NCBI GenBank assembly: GCA_965203265.1
Contig: CBDBBV010000002.1
Coordinates: 1,488,001-1,552,000 of the forward strand
Direction: 5' to 3'
Length of the DNA stretch: 64,000 nt
Origin: JAHRAW01 sp965203265
GTDB lineage: Bacteria > Pseudomonadota > Gammaproteobacteria > Arenicellales > Poriferihabitantaceae
The notes beneath the pieces are model-generated. The model was not told where the DNA came from and did no database searches. It was given only the letters and a program-made list of their open reading frames with translations. How positions within the stretch are numbered: position 1 is the stretch's first letter; every line of letters begins with the position of its first letter. Below, one piece after another: positions 44,280-52,640 of the stretch. A program made the position numbers and the translations under genes.

Positions 44280-44702
44280 CTATAGGTTATGTGGTTCGGA
44301 ATCTCGGTTTTGTCTCCTCTCTATGGGTCGACCAGCCAAATAGCCTAACAGAAGCTCGGCTTTGTACTCAGGCGTTGGTTGGACGGTTTCACTAGAGAAC
44401 AATTGATGCATTTTCGGGCAGTTTTTCTGCAACCAAAAATATGCATACTTGGCGTTTTTTAAGGAATGCGACAGATTATCATCACTTTTCCTACTGATTT
44501 TCTTGGCCCATGCAAAATATACTGCACTACGTTGAGCAGTTAGTCCAAGTGATTTTTGTGGATTTACCACGGCAGTTGCATAGGCTTGATTGCCAATTAG
44601 TCTACTTGGTATCTGGCCTTTACGCTTATCTTCACAATATCCAATATGGACTTCATCAAGTGCAGCGCAAAACTGCCCTAATATGTACGCTATATCTTTC
44701 AT
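44280..44702 (-). CDS. cas11c: Cas11c small subunit, internal reading frame of cas8c
   Basis: The last 140 codons of cas8c are preceded by AAGGAGGTG (44714-44706) and an ATG at 44702, giving MKDIAYILGQFCAAL and so on. In type I-C systems the small subunit Cas11c is known to be made from such an internal start in cas8c. Its beginning there has the same pattern (aliphatic YxLG segment followed by a charged helix). The length of 140 residues fits. Expression is inferred from the site, not shown. Confidence 0.75.
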   Translation of the reverse strand: MKDIAYILGQFCAALDEVHIGYCEDKRKGQIPSRLIGNQAYATAVVNPQKSLGLTAQRSAVYFAWAKKISRKSDDNLSHSLKNAKYAYFWLQKNCPKMHQLFSSETVQPTPEYKAELLLGYLAGRPIERRQNRDSEPHNL

Positions 44703-46409
44703 ATACACCTCCTTCTTGCGGTTAAGTTTAGCAAGTAATAAGCCTATTGCGGCAATTACTCGAAGAGCATCAGGATGATATTTTCTCATACTGAAATCTT
44801 TTGATCTTTTGGATCTTTCCAGAGCGATTTTTTCAAGCAAATTAGAAAAGTTATTCAGCAATCTTTGCAAGAGATTACATGCTAGCTCAGATGTACGAGC
44901 ATCACCAAGAAAAACCCTCATGATATTAGCAAACGCTACACCCGGAACGTCTACATTTTGCTGCAAGGATCGCTTGTAATTTTTTCGGAATAGGAAAGCG
45001 AATTGCTTGGGGGAAATTGGTTTCGGTGAAAAATATACTGGCTTCTTTTCACCATTTTTCAATATTCCGAGTTTTATCGGTGGCGTATTTTTACATGATT
45101 CACTCCAATCGTGAGATGAATTTTCAAGATGGCTTACTGGCGTAGAAGATGAAAAAATAGCCTTTTGAACACCCTTACTAATTTTTCGCAATATCAAAAA
45201 ATCAACTTTCTCATGCAACAGAATATCTTCTCCTTTGAAAGATTTGCAAATTTTCTCCGCCTCCATCTCATAATCAATCTCATCAAAATGTGCGTCCATC
45301 TCACCTTCGTACGACACTAACTTTACGATATTTCTATCGGAAGCGGCTCTACAAAATGCAACGAGTAGATCAGGTTGAGTATCGTTTTTATCTTTTTTCA
45401 TTTCTTTAGGCAATTTATCCCAGGTCTTCCCTTCAGTTTCTTTACCTCCACAGAGATATCGAAGTGTGCTTGACAAATAATCGGCTAGGCTTTTAGATAA
45501 AGAATAACTGCCGGCCGCTTCCTTTCCATACCTTTTATAGGTGTGAACACCCCTTTTCCGAGAAAATATTTTCACATCTCCCAACACTTCACACCTCGGC
45601 TCAGGAAAAGTATCTGGCACCAATTTTTCTTCTGAACCACTAATCGCACAAACGCCAGTTTCTACTGTTTTCTGTTTATTTTTTTCTTCCCGAAACAGCA
45701 ACTCAGACAGTTTAGGAGTCCAATGGCGATTCGCTGCTGAATGAGTATCGTTTCCTTGGACGTCAAGCAATAGCGTGATACGTTTGCCATCAGGGGTCAT
45801 ATTATCCTTGAGCTTTTCTCCATTTGCGAACATTGCCAGAAACGCAAAATCTAATAGATTTCTATTTATATTTGGTTCTCTACATTTACACCCTAAAAAT
45901 TCATCAAATCGTTTTAGTAACGACAAACCATTTTCTTCAAAAGAAAGGTATGTATCAGTGAGTTTGTGGACAATCGACTCATCGCCTTGTAAGTTCGCAT
46001 ATATTTCTTTCTGTTTAATTATTTGTTCTCGATAGTTTGGCCAACATTTGTGCTGTTCAATATCAATCGGATACTTTTCTCGAAATTCTTTGAGACATTT
46101 TGCTAATTGTTCAGATAATGGATTCCTATTTCTCTCTTTCCATTTACGAAATGCTTCCACACCGCCGGGGCGAATTGGAAATGGTATTTTTACGGCTGGG
46201 AAACTATTCTTCTTGCCATCACGTCGGGTCCAATATTTCTTGTTCTTGTCATTGTCTAACAATTCCAATTCAATAATTTCTCTCTCATCCAAAACGACCC
46301 TAATGAGATTTTGCTTCCCAGGTTCGCTAATGCTTTTGTGTTGACGAATGAGTATTTCAGGATTAATCTCCTCAATCCCATTCTTCAGCAAGGCCAATTC
46401 ATTCAACAT
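44280..46409 (-). CDS. cas8c: Cascade large subunit Cas8c (Csd1), long variant
   Basis: The 709-residue protein recognises the PAM and holds the target. Csd1-like features include a GVCAISGSEE segment (near residue 250) followed by a stretch with SRKRGVHTYKRYGKEAAGSY, and the C-terminal small-subunit region. It is about 100 residues longer than the common form and diverges strongly elsewhere, so family assignment rests on pattern and context. The start overlaps cas5 by 11 bp. The coding region is AT-rich like the other cas genes. Confidence 0.85.
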   Translation of the reverse strand: MLNELALLKNGIEEINPEILIRQHKSISEPGKQNLIRVVLDEREIIELELLDNDKNKKYWTRRDGKKNSFPAVKIPFPIRPGGVEAFRKWKERNRNPLSEQLAKCLKEFREKYPIDIEQHKCWPNYREQIIKQKEIYANLQGDESIVHKLTDTYLSFEENGLSLLKRFDEFLGCKCREPNINRNLLDFAFLAMFANGEKLKDNMTPDGKRITLLLDVQGNDTHSAANRHWTPKLSELLFREEKNKQKTVETGVCAISGSEEKLVPDTFPEPRCEVLGDVKIFSRKRGVHTYKRYGKEAAGSYSLSKSLADYLSSTLRYLCGGKETEGKTWDKLPKEMKKDKNDTQPDLLVAFCRAASDRNIVKLVSYEGEMDAHFDEIDYEMEAEKICKSFKGEDILLHEKVDFLILRKISKGVQKAIFSSSTPVSHLENSSHDWSESCKNTPPIKLGILKNGEKKPVYFSPKPISPKQFAFLFRKNYKRSLQQNVDVPGVAFANIMRVFLGDARTSELACNLLQRLLNNFSNLLEKIALERSKRSKDFSMRKYHPDALRVIAAIGLLLAKLNRKKEVYMKDIAYILGQFCAALDEVHIGYCEDKRKGQIPSRLIGNQAYATAVVNPQKSLGLTAQRSAVYFAWAKKISRKSDDNLSHSLKNAKYAYFWLQKNCPKMHQLFSSETVQPTPEYKAELLLGYLAGRPIERRQNRDSEPHNL
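44706..44714 (-). promoter_or_regulatory. Internal Shine-Dalgarno site for Cas11c
   Basis: AAGGAGGTG in the coding strand of cas8c, with the AGGAGG core 5 bp before an in-frame ATG. It is a better match to the anti-Shine-Dalgarno sequence than the sites of most cas genes here. Confidence 0.8.
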
Positions 46410-47061
46410 AACTAAAACATCCTTCTCGTATCCATGCCTGATCGCCTTGCTGAAAACTTGGTTTGTATTTACCCTTTACCGATGGTGTGAACACCCGATT
46501 CAGTATTGAAACCAAATTTAGCGTTATCGCAGAATCAACCTCAGTTTTATCTTCAAATTCCGATTCTTCATCGCGCAACGGCCCCCAATAAGACGGAACA
46601 AATTCACTCCAGCCAAGACATGGTGTATGGTAGCAACGTCCATTTTTCAATCTCCTATTGAAAGTGTCCAACAAGTGATGGCAAGGATTATTTCCCCTCT
46701 GCAGAAAATGCCCCGATCCGTTTTCTATAGTTGCATACAAGCGGTAACATACATCTGTCACAACAAGGGCTGAAAACTGATAGTTTGATTTGCTAGTCTC
46801 CTTCAGTGGGCCACGGTAATTTGTCGTATATTTTTGATAATGAAATTCGCCGGAGCTACCCGCCCCTTCCCGCTTGCAGACTTCCACTCTGGTCGGATTT
46901 ATCCACGCTTTTCCATCGGCAAAAAAGGCGATGGATTCAAATACCCCCTTTGCCGCTGACCACGTCGGAATTGGGTAAGACGTCGGGCTTGAGCCCGTAT
47001 CTGGCCTCGCCCACATTGCCAGGGGCCCCTCGACTTCCATCGCGATTTCATAATTGTGCAT
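46399..47061 (-). CDS. cas5: Cas5c (Cas5d), pre-crRNA processing endonuclease of type I-C
   Basis: A 220-residue RAMP protein. In I-C systems, which lack Cas6, Cas5 cuts the repeat at the base of its hairpin. EVEGPLAMWARPDTGSSPTS with YPIPTWSAAKGVFESI and the later HTPCLGWSEFVPSYWG are the type I-C Cas5 pattern. The ATG at 47061 is 9 bp after the hemD stop, with no space for a normal promoter. It opens the cas operon. Confidence 0.93.
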   Translation of the reverse strand: MHNYEIAMEVEGPLAMWARPDTGSSPTSYPIPTWSAAKGVFESIAFFADGKAWINPTRVEVCKREGAGSSGEFHYQKYTTNYRGPLKETSKSNYQFSALVVTDVCYRLYATIENGSGHFLQRGNNPCHHLLDTFNRRLKNGRCYHTPCLGWSEFVPSYWGPLRDEESEFEDKTEVDSAITLNLVSILNRVFTPSVKGKYKPSFQQGDQAWIREGCFSYVE

Positions 47062-47070
47062 CCCCGTACT

Positions 47071-47877
47071 CTATACCCCTTGCCGCCCCGCCGCAACCCA
47101 CTCCACAACCGCCTCCACCAAAGCCAAATCCCCAACCCCCTCAGCCACCCGAATTTCCCCCCCAATCCCAACCCCCCGACAATACTCCCCCACCCGCCGG
47201 CTATAAACAAAAATCGGCGTCTCCACCAGCAACCGCCGATCACGCGATCCGATCACCTCCCCAAGCGCATCCACCACCGCAACGCTAGTCACCGCCACAG
47301 CATGAATTTCCCCCGCGCGCCAGCGCTTGAGCACGGGCGCAAACGAACGGGTGGTAATCTCGCGGCGGTAGCTTTCCACATAACGAACCTGAGCACCACG
47401 CGCCTCCAGCACCTCTTTAAGCGTTTCGCGCCCGGACTGCCCGCGAAATATCAATATGGTTTTTCCGGCGGCGTCAAAAGCGCGCAATTCGTCCAACAAA
47501 CCCTCGCTGTCGATGCGTCCGCTCGGCACGAAGTCCACTCGGATGGCAGATTGTTCGCACTGCGCCGCGGTGGTCGGGCCGACTGCGGCGACTCGTGTGG
47601 TCGGGGGGATTTGCAGGCGGTGTTGCGCCAGTAGGTTGCCCACATTGCGGGCGGCGTGGACGCTGACGAATATCGCTAGATCAATCCCCTCAAGTTGGTG
47701 TAACGCCGCCAGCAGCGCGGCGCTGTTGGCCGGTGGGATGATGTCGAGAATCGGAAAGAAGATGGCCTCGCCGCCGCGTTCTTCGATGAGTGCGCTGAGG
47801 GCGGCGGCGCGCTCGGCCGGGCGGGTTACCAGAACGCCGATTCCGGCGAGCGGCTTGGGGTTGGCGCTAGGCGTCAT
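47071..47877 (-). CDS. hemD: Uroporphyrinogen-III synthase
   Basis: HemD closes hydroxymethylbilane to uroporphyrinogen III. The 268-residue protein has the two-lobed family pattern, with VLVTRPAERA at the start, VSVHAARNV, RVAAVGPTTA, and IFRGQSGRETLKEVLEARGAQV in the second half. HemD proteins are poorly conserved, so position after hemC is strong extra support. It overlaps hemC by 11 bp. The 3' end borders cas5 instead of the usual hemX. Confidence 0.92.
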   Translation of the reverse strand: MTPSANPKPLAGIGVLVTRPAERAAALSALIEERGGEAIFFPILDIIPPANSAALLAALHQLEGIDLAIFVSVHAARNVGNLLAQHRLQIPPTTRVAAVGPTTAAQCEQSAIRVDFVPSGRIDSEGLLDELRAFDAAGKTILIFRGQSGRETLKEVLEARGAQVRYVESYRREITTRSFAPVLKRWRAGEIHAVAVTSVAVVDALGEVIGSRDRRLLVETPIFVYSRRVGEYCRGVGIGGEIRVAEGVGDLALVEAVVEWVAAGRQGV

Positions 47878-48790
47878 GGAATTTGGCGAGGATGTCTCCG
47901 GCGCCGCGCGCCAGCAAGCACTCGGCAGCAGATTGGCCGAGGGAGACGGCGTCCCGGCGGTCGCCGCTTCGTTCGCTTCGCAGAATTTTCGAGCCGTCCG
48001 GATTGCCGATCAGGGCGCGCACGGTGATGCCGCCCTCGCGCAGCTCCGAGTAGGCCGCCAGCGGCAAATGGCAGCTGCCGCCGAGGCGTTGGCTGACGGC
48101 TCGTTCCGCCGCGATGCGCGTGGCCGAGTCGGCGTGGTCGAGGGGCGCGATCAATTCGCGGGTGTCGGTGTCGTCAAGCCGGCATTCGATGCCGATGGCG
48201 CCCTGCCCCGCCGCCGGTAGGCAGATTTCCGCAGATAGGTATTCGGTGATGCGGTGTGCCAGTTGCAGTCGTTTGAGGCCGGCCACCGCCAGCACGATGC
48301 CGTCGAATTCGCCGCGATCCAGCTTTTCCAGCCGCGTGTTCACATTGCCGCGCAGGTTGGCGAATCGCAGGTGGGGGAAACGCGCCCGCAGTTGGCATTG
48401 TCGTCGCAGGCTGCAGGTGCCCACCACCGCCCCTCGGGGCAGCTGGGCAATGGCGTCGAAGCGGTTGGAAACGAATGCATCGCGCGGGTCGTCCCGTTGG
48501 CAGACGGCGGCGAGGCCGAGGCCGTCGGGCAGGGTAACCGTCATGTCCTTGATGGAGTGAACCGCCAAGTCCGCTTGGCCGCCGAGCAGCGCCTGCTCCA
48601 GTTCCTTGAGGAACAGCCCCTTGCCGCCCGCCTCGGCCAGCGGCACATCAAGGGTGCGATCCCCTTCGGACACGATTTCCAGTAACTCTACCTGCAAGTC
48701 TTCGCGGCATTCCCGCAGTCGGTCGCGCACGTAATTGGCCTGCCACAGGGCGAGTCGGCTTTTGCGCGTGGCGATGCGGATGGCGCGCAT
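47867..48790 (-). CDS. hemC: Porphobilinogen deaminase (hydroxymethylbilane synthase)
   Basis: The 307-residue enzyme joins four porphobilinogen molecules. RIATRKSRLALWQA, HSIKDMT, GTCSLRRQCQL, NLRGNVNTRL and the cofactor-binding Cys240 in GGSCHLPLAAY are all intact. The ATG at 48790 is 8 bp after the SPOR-domain gene. It belongs to the co-directional chain argS-SPOR-hemC-hemD-cas. Confidence 0.96.
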   Translation of the reverse strand: MRAIRIATRKSRLALWQANYVRDRLRECREDLQVELLEIVSEGDRTLDVPLAEAGGKGLFLKELEQALLGGQADLAVHSIKDMTVTLPDGLGLAAVCQRDDPRDAFVSNRFDAIAQLPRGAVVGTCSLRRQCQLRARFPHLRFANLRGNVNTRLEKLDRGEFDGIVLAVAGLKRLQLAHRITEYLSAEICLPAAGQGAIGIECRLDDTDTRELIAPLDHADSATRIAAERAVSQRLGGSCHLPLAAYSELREGGITVRALIGNPDGSKILRSERSGDRRDAVSLGQSAAECLLARGAGDILAKFHDA

Positions 48791-48798
48791 TGGGGTGG

Positions 48799-49443
48799 CT
48801 AGCCGGACTTGAACATCTTCAGCCGCAATGCCTCGATGCCGGCTCGACTCAACTGCTCGTCCGCCTTTTCCATGGCGCGATAGGTCGGGTAGGGGCCGAG
48901 GCGAACCCGGTAGAAGTCGCCTCGTCCCTGAATGCTGACTTTTTGTATGGTGGATACCAAGCCATTCAAGGCGAGGGTGGCCTTGAGCCGATCCGCGTCC
49001 GCGAGTCGCCGGTAGGAACCGGCCTGCAGCATGTACGAACTGTCGTCCGCCGCTGGAGGCTGCTCGGCTTTGGCGGGTTTTTGCGGTTTGGCGGCGGGTG
49101 GTGTGGTGGCGGCGGCGGTTTCCGTGGATGGCGCGACTACTTCGATTTCCGGCAATACCGTGAAGAAGGAAAAGTCGGTGGACGGCTTGTCCGTTCGGGT
49201 TTCCCCCTTGTCGGACTTTTCCTGCGAACCGGCGGGCGGCGCTTGGCGGGCGCTTTCGACCATGCGGCGAATGCCGGCGCCGATGCCGCCTTCTTCGTTG
49301 TCGGTTTGCGTGCCCTGCCAGAGGATGGTGGCTAGGCTGCCGATGCAAATGCCGATCAGCAGTATGAAAATGCCCGCCAGACCGCCGCCGGATTTGCCGC
49401 GTGCGGATTTTTTGCCGGGGGATTTGCGGCGCGCCTGCACCAT
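48799..49443 (-). CDS. SPOR-domain inner membrane protein
   Basis: A 214-residue protein with a basic cytoplasmic start, one transmembrane helix (about 22-44), a long Pro/Ala/Thr-rich periplasmic linker and a C-terminal SPOR domain (about 135-212) beginning YMLQAGSYRRLADADRL. SPOR domains bind denuded peptidoglycan at the division site. A similar gene follows argS in Pseudomonas. The ATG at 49443 overlaps the argS stop by one base. Confidence 0.88.
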   Translation of the reverse strand: MVQARRKSPGKKSARGKSGGGLAGIFILLIGICIGSLATILWQGTQTDNEEGGIGAGIRRMVESARQAPPAGSQEKSDKGETRTDKPSTDFSFFTVLPEIEVVAPSTETAAATTPPAAKPQKPAKAEQPPAADDSSYMLQAGSYRRLADADRLKATLALNGLVSTIQKVSIQGRGDFYRVRLGPYPTYRAMEKADEQLSRAGIEALRLKMFKSG

Positions 49444-51182
49444 CACATTTTCTCCGGCGCGGCGACGCCGAGCAGGCGCAGTCCGTTGGCGATCACTTGG
49501 CGGGTGGCGTCGATCAGCCCCAGCCGGGCGAGACGCAGGTCGGCCTCGCCGGAGAGGAACGGATGGGCGTTGTAGTAGGCGTGAAAGTCGTTGGCCAGCT
49601 CGCGCAGGTAATAGGCCAGCAGGTGGGGTTCGAATCCGCCGGCCGCCTGCTCGACCACTTCGGGAAATCTCGACAAGGTTTGCATCAACTCGAATTCCCC
49701 CGGCTCGACCAAGAGATCGTAGTCGGGCGCGACTTCGTCCGGAGGCGGTATGCGCTTTTGCGGCAACCGCCGGAACACGCTGCAAATTCGGGCATGGGCA
49801 TACTGGATATAGTAAACCGGATTGTCCGCCGATTGCGTCCTGGCCAGATCGAGATCGAAATCCATATGCTGATCGTTCTTGCGCAATACATAGAAAAACC
49901 GCGCGGCATCGTTGCCGACTTCCTTGCGCAATTCCCGCAAGGTGACGAACTCGCCGGAACGGGTGGACATGGGCGCCTTGCAGCCGCCGCGATAGAGCAC
50001 GGCGAATTGCACCAATCTCACCTGCAATCTGTCGCGCTCGTAACCGAGAGCCTGATAGGCGGCCTGAATGCGGCTGGCATAGCCGTGATGATCCGCGCCC
50101 ATCACATCGAGCATCACATCGTACCCCCGCTCGCCCTTGTTGAAATGATAGGCGATATCCGCGGCGAAATAGGTGTGGGTGCCGTTCGCCCGCACCACCG
50201 CCCGATCCTTGTCATCGCCGAAATCGGTGGACTTGAACCATTTCACTCCCTTCTCTTCGCGAATGTGGCCGTTGTCCGCCAATTTCTCCACGGCGCGCTC
50301 GATGTCGCCGCTTTCGAGCAGCGTGCGCTCGGAAAACCAGTGGTCGAAACGCACGCCGAATTCATCCAGATCCTGACGAATATCCTCCACCATCGTATCG
50401 CTTCCGTGCGCCAACACGGTTTGATACGCGCCCTCGCCAAGTGTGGATTTGCTGCGGCGAATCAGCTCGTCGATACGTTCTTCGTCCGCCTCGGGAAGCG
50501 CCTTGAACAATTCCGCTATCTCGACTCGAAACGCCTCGCCGTGGCGATCATGCAGGGCGGCGGCAATATCCCGAATATAGGCGCCGTGGTAGCCGTTGAG
50601 GGGGAATTCGATGGATTCGCCGCAATGCTCGAGATAACGCAGCCACACGCTCAGCGCGAGAATATCCATCTGCCGACCGGCGTCGTTGACATAGTATTCG
50701 CGCTCGACTTGGTATCCGACGGCGTCCAGTAGCCGAGCCACGGTATCGCCGTAGGCGGCACCTCGGCCATGGCCGATATGCAACGGCCCGGTGGGGTTTG
50801 CCGAGACGAATTCCACCAGAATCTTCCGCCCGCGGCCGACGGCGCTGCGCCCATGATTTTCCCCGTCTCGCCGGATTTCATCGATGACCGCCCGCCAAGC
50901 GGCACGCGACAGGAAGAAATTGATGAACCCGTTGCCGGCAACCTCCGCCCGCTCCAACAACGCCGAGTCCGGCAGGGCATCGACCAACATCCGAGCGAGA
51001 ACGCGCGGGTCGCGCTTGGCCGACTTCGCCAAAGTCAACGCCAGACTGGAGGCGAATTCCCCATGCCGAGGATTGCGCGGGCGCTCGATGCGAATGCTCT
51101 CCTCCACCCCCTGCGCCAATACCCCCTGCCGACACAGCACACCGACGGATTGCGCCAGCAGTTCCTTCAAATGTTGTTTCAT
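49443..51182 (-). CDS. argS: Arginyl-tRNA synthetase
   Basis: The 579-residue class I synthetase has FVSANPTGPLHIGHGRGAAYGD (HIGH motif), a KMSK-like PMSTRSGEF segment and the N-terminal Add-1 domain. The C-terminal anticodon domain ends in the usual LRLLGVAAPEKM. It is the first gene of a co-directional series that runs through the SPOR gene and hemC-hemD into the cas genes. Confidence 0.96.
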   Translation of the reverse strand: MKQHLKELLAQSVGVLCRQGVLAQGVEESIRIERPRNPRHGEFASSLALTLAKSAKRDPRVLARMLVDALPDSALLERAEVAGNGFINFFLSRAAWRAVIDEIRRDGENHGRSAVGRGRKILVEFVSANPTGPLHIGHGRGAAYGDTVARLLDAVGYQVEREYYVNDAGRQMDILALSVWLRYLEHCGESIEFPLNGYHGAYIRDIAAALHDRHGEAFRVEIAELFKALPEADEERIDELIRRSKSTLGEGAYQTVLAHGSDTMVEDIRQDLDEFGVRFDHWFSERTLLESGDIERAVEKLADNGHIREEKGVKWFKSTDFGDDKDRAVVRANGTHTYFAADIAYHFNKGERGYDVMLDVMGADHHGYASRIQAAYQALGYERDRLQVRLVQFAVLYRGGCKAPMSTRSGEFVTLRELRKEVGNDAARFFYVLRKNDQHMDFDLDLARTQSADNPVYYIQYAHARICSVFRRLPQKRIPPPDEVAPDYDLLVEPGEFELMQTLSRFPEVVEQAAGGFEPHLLAYYLRELANDFHAYYNAHPFLSGEADLRLARLGLIDATRQVIANGLRLLGVAAPEKM

Positions 51183-51332
51183 TATGCGAGCGCGTCAGGG
51201 TTGCGGGGATGAGGAGATGAGCGAATGGCGCGTGATTCTACCACTTTACCGGATTTGTCCACTTTGTCTTTTGGCCTTGGACGCGGTTCCGCAGCCGAAT
51301 TTACATGGAGTCCTCCAGACCAGATCGGCCCA

Positions 51333-52640
51333 CTACCGCCAAACCGTCCGCATAACCAAGCCTTCGAATTGCTGTTCAACCGGTGATGGATCGAGTCCGA
51401 ACTGGATACGGAATCCGGCCGCCCGCGCATCGCTCCAGCTACGCGCTGACCAGATGCCTTCGGGCCACGCAAGCCACGGCATGTGACCGCGTCGTTCGAC
51501 CGAGATGGAGAGATGCTCCAGTTCCTCCCGTAGCATATCCCGTCTCTCCAGATATTCGTGCAAATGGCCGTGCGACGCTACGACCCAGCCCACCGAGCGC
51601 AATTTTTCAATCTCCCCTGCAGTAAGCAGAAACTCGGTACCCTCCATCGGGTCGACCCCGAGCGCATCCAGCGCTGCGTGCTGCGCCGCTTCGGGCATGT
51701 CTTTCAGTCCGGATCGCGTTGCCGGCCCGAATGCAACATCGTCCTCCGGATCACAACCTCGTTTCGCGCAGTAGCTGTAAAGCCGCTGCAACGGCAACGG
51801 GTGAGGCGGATCCGCGAAGTGACCCTCGCTCAGGAATATCGTTGGGCAGAGCAGCGGCAGGCGCTCGAATGTTTCCGCCAGCAAAAGCGCGTCTCGCCAA
51901 CCGTCATCGAAGGTGACCAAGGCCACTGTCGAAGCGCGGTGTTCACGATTCCAATCCTCCACTTGGCGACTCAGATCATGCAAACGCCGCACGACCTCCG
52001 TTTTTGCGATGGACATGCCGAAGCGGAGTTGGATTCGGTGGTTGTCATCGGGAATCCCGTCGTGCACGCGATGCAACACAGGCACTTCGAGCGGATAGAA
52101 ATCTCGGTTCAGCCGTCCGCCGTACACGCCGGCAGGGCGCATTCGCGTAGCCCAATCCACTACTTCGGTCACCGTATCGCACCCCACCACCGGCATCGTT
52201 TCGCGCTGATCCAGCACGCTGTCGGCGAATCTTTCGCTCCATCCCCCGCTCCCCCGCAACGCCGCAACCGGCTTGCCTTCCTGCCAAGCGATTGCCAGCT
52301 CGCTGAGCGTTCCCGCCCCGCCGGCCACGGCGACCACGAGATCTGCCGAACGCACCACCAAGTGGTTTCGCATGGCCCCGAGTTCGGTTCGCACGACCGC
52401 GGCCGGATACGGGTTCCTTTCCCAAGCGCGCCCCCATCCGGGTTCGATGTGAATCAGGTTTGTGGCACGTTGCGAAAGTCCATGCCCGCGGGCGACCGCG
52501 CGCATGACGCCGTCCATCCCGCCCGACACCAAGTCGAATCCCCGATCCGCCAACGCCAGCCCCAGTGCTTCGGCGCTTCGTCGAACGGATTCGGAAATTT
52601 CACCCGCCGACCCGATGATGGCAACGACGTTCCGCTTCAT
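51333..52640 (-). CDS. Fusion of a SLOG/LOG-type nucleotide-binding domain and a NodB-type deacetylase domain
   Basis: The 435-residue protein has two recognisable parts. Residues 1 to about 170 form a Rossmann-like domain of the LOG/TIGR00725 kind: VVAIIGSAGE, FDLVSGGMDGVMRAVARG and VAVAGGAGTLSELAIAW (GGAGTLSE at 107-114). Residues about 235-420 resemble NodB polysaccharide deacetylases: VALVTFDDGWRD (metal Asp pair near 244-245), SHGHLHEY (His357, His361), and LAWPEG near 392. A middle part links them. No signal peptide is visible, so both parts act in the cytoplasm, which is unusual for deacetylases. The ATG at 52640 overlaps the stop of the 1750-residue gene (ATGA), so the two are made together. 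I know no described protein with this fusion. Confidence 0.75.
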   Translation of the reverse strand: MKRNVVAIIGSAGEISESVRRSAEALGLALADRGFDLVSGGMDGVMRAVARGHGLSQRATNLIHIEPGWGRAWERNPYPAAVVRTELGAMRNHLVVRSADLVVAVAGGAGTLSELAIAWQEGKPVAALRGSGGWSERFADSVLDQRETMPVVGCDTVTEVVDWATRMRPAGVYGGRLNRDFYPLEVPVLHRVHDGIPDDNHRIQLRFGMSIAKTEVVRRLHDLSRQVEDWNREHRASTVALVTFDDGWRDALLLAETFERLPLLCPTIFLSEGHFADPPHPLPLQRLYSYCAKRGCDPEDDVAFGPATRSGLKDMPEAAQHAALDALGVDPMEGTEFLLTAGEIEKLRSVGWVVASHGHLHEYLERRDMLREELEHLSISVERRGHMPWLAWPEGIWSARSWSDARAAGFRIQFGLDPSPVEQQFEGLVMRTVWR

